20,987 nt of DNA from CAYMCO01 sp964388955 (GTDB lineage Bacteria > Chloroflexota > Anaerolineae > Anaerolineales > E44-bin32), in contig CAYMCO010000051.1 of assembly GCA_964388955.1 (NCBI GenBank), positions 1-20,987 of the forward strand. The letters are read 5' to 3'. Of the stretch, positions 20,747-20,987 are shown in pieces. Below the pieces are notes generated by a model. The model was not told the origin of the DNA. It made no database searches and saw only the letters and a program-made list of their open reading frames with translations. Made by a program: the position numbers and the translations under genes. Position 1 is the first letter of the stretch; each line of letters begins with the position of its first letter.

Positions 20747-20831
20747 GCACCCCAAAAGCGCACTGCATCCCGCTGTCCGTCGCGTACCCCACGTCCGGTT
20801 GAAACCAGGATTCGATCCAGCTCTTCCTTGT

Positions 20832-20987
20832 GGGTGCATCCGGGTTTTTGTTGCGCGCTGCGATCCCGGGGCGGACGATATTCGACCTTGCCGGCTCGAT
20901 GAGCCCCCTCCTCCGACCGCGATGCTATTCCCTTGCCAATCTCGCTGAAGGGAACGCTCCTGGGGACACCTGCCGGCGCCAGCCTTC
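20832..20987 (-). repeat. Terminal inverted-repeat family 1, right copy
   Basis: This is the inverted copy of 192-348, at about 92% identity, and it runs to the final base of the window, so it is probably truncated. Only 85 bp separate it from repeat family 2, whereas the left copies are 2.1 kb apart in the same order and orientation. Confidence 0.85.

Noticed and set aside
20795..20835. Possible tRNA T-arm on the minus strand (GGATCGAATCC)
   Set aside because: The stem-loop does not have the 5-bp stem and TTC-loop spacing, and no D-arm, anticodon arm or acceptor stem fits around it.
192..20987. The whole window as a composite transposon bounded by the inverted repeats
   Set aside because: No transposase lies at the ends, the spacing of the repeats differs on the two sides, and the enclosed genes look like ordinary chromosomal operons. 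The repeats are better explained as dispersed elements.

Overview
The window (about 21 kb, GC-rich apart from a few AT-rich promoter patches) looks like a chromosomal contig from an uncultivated bacterium, most plausibly Chloroflexota (Anaerolineae-like). That assignment is inference. It rests on the mixture of gene families, decayed transposase copies that start MNxDERRKxLRRMQ, a lipoprotein-type membrane-fusion protein with no outer-membrane partner, and many GC-rich palindromic intergenic repeats. No rRNA, tRNA, CRISPR array, phage gene or intact insertion sequence was found. Both ends of the window carry related repeats in opposite orientation, and the right-hand copy runs to the last base.

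Layout: (1) 1-503, repeats and an extended -10 promoter, then a fused folK-folP gene (504-1904). (2) 1905-2960, a gene-poor tract of palindromic repeats that ends in a near-consensus promoter. (3) 2962-6979, a tightly packed sulfur-carrier cysteine-synthesis operon: CysM-like synthase, Mec-type JAMM peptidase, CysO-like ubiquitin-fold carrier, DUF4395 membrane protein, membrane-anchored thioredoxin, and (after a 186-nt leader) a MoeZ-type E1-like/rhodanese activator. (4) 7175-10108, minus strand: an ArsR/SmtB metal sensor and a P1B-4-type metal-efflux ATPase behind a TTGACA-N18-TATAAT promoter with a SmtB-like operator. (5) 10184-11215, two broken transposase copies, a dispersed repeat and a CGTCATTGCGAGG-type palindrome. 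(6) 11327-16365, a TetR regulator with a 20-bp operator followed by an ABC exporter: a permease made of two fused MacB/FtsX halves, a lipoprotein adaptor and an ATPase. (7) 16713-18214, a peroxide-defence group: PerR-type Fur regulator, thioferritin-like DPSL protein and a small cytochrome b5-like protein. (8) 18450-20051, minus strand: an orphan MASE3 histidine kinase. (9) 20052-20987, no gene; inverted copies of the left-end repeats.

How the parts work together: the synthase, JAMM peptidase, carrier and MoeZ form a complete predicted route in which MoeZ adenylates and thiocarboxylates the carrier, CysM attaches the carrier's sulfur to an activated serine, and the JAMM peptidase releases cysteine. 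The carrier here ends in three residues beyond the Gly-Gly, so it should need trimming first. The DUF4395-thioredoxin pair, each with a CxxC, suggests a redox branch of the same operon. The metal-efflux, drug or lipid-export and peroxide modules are separate, each with its own visible regulator and operator.
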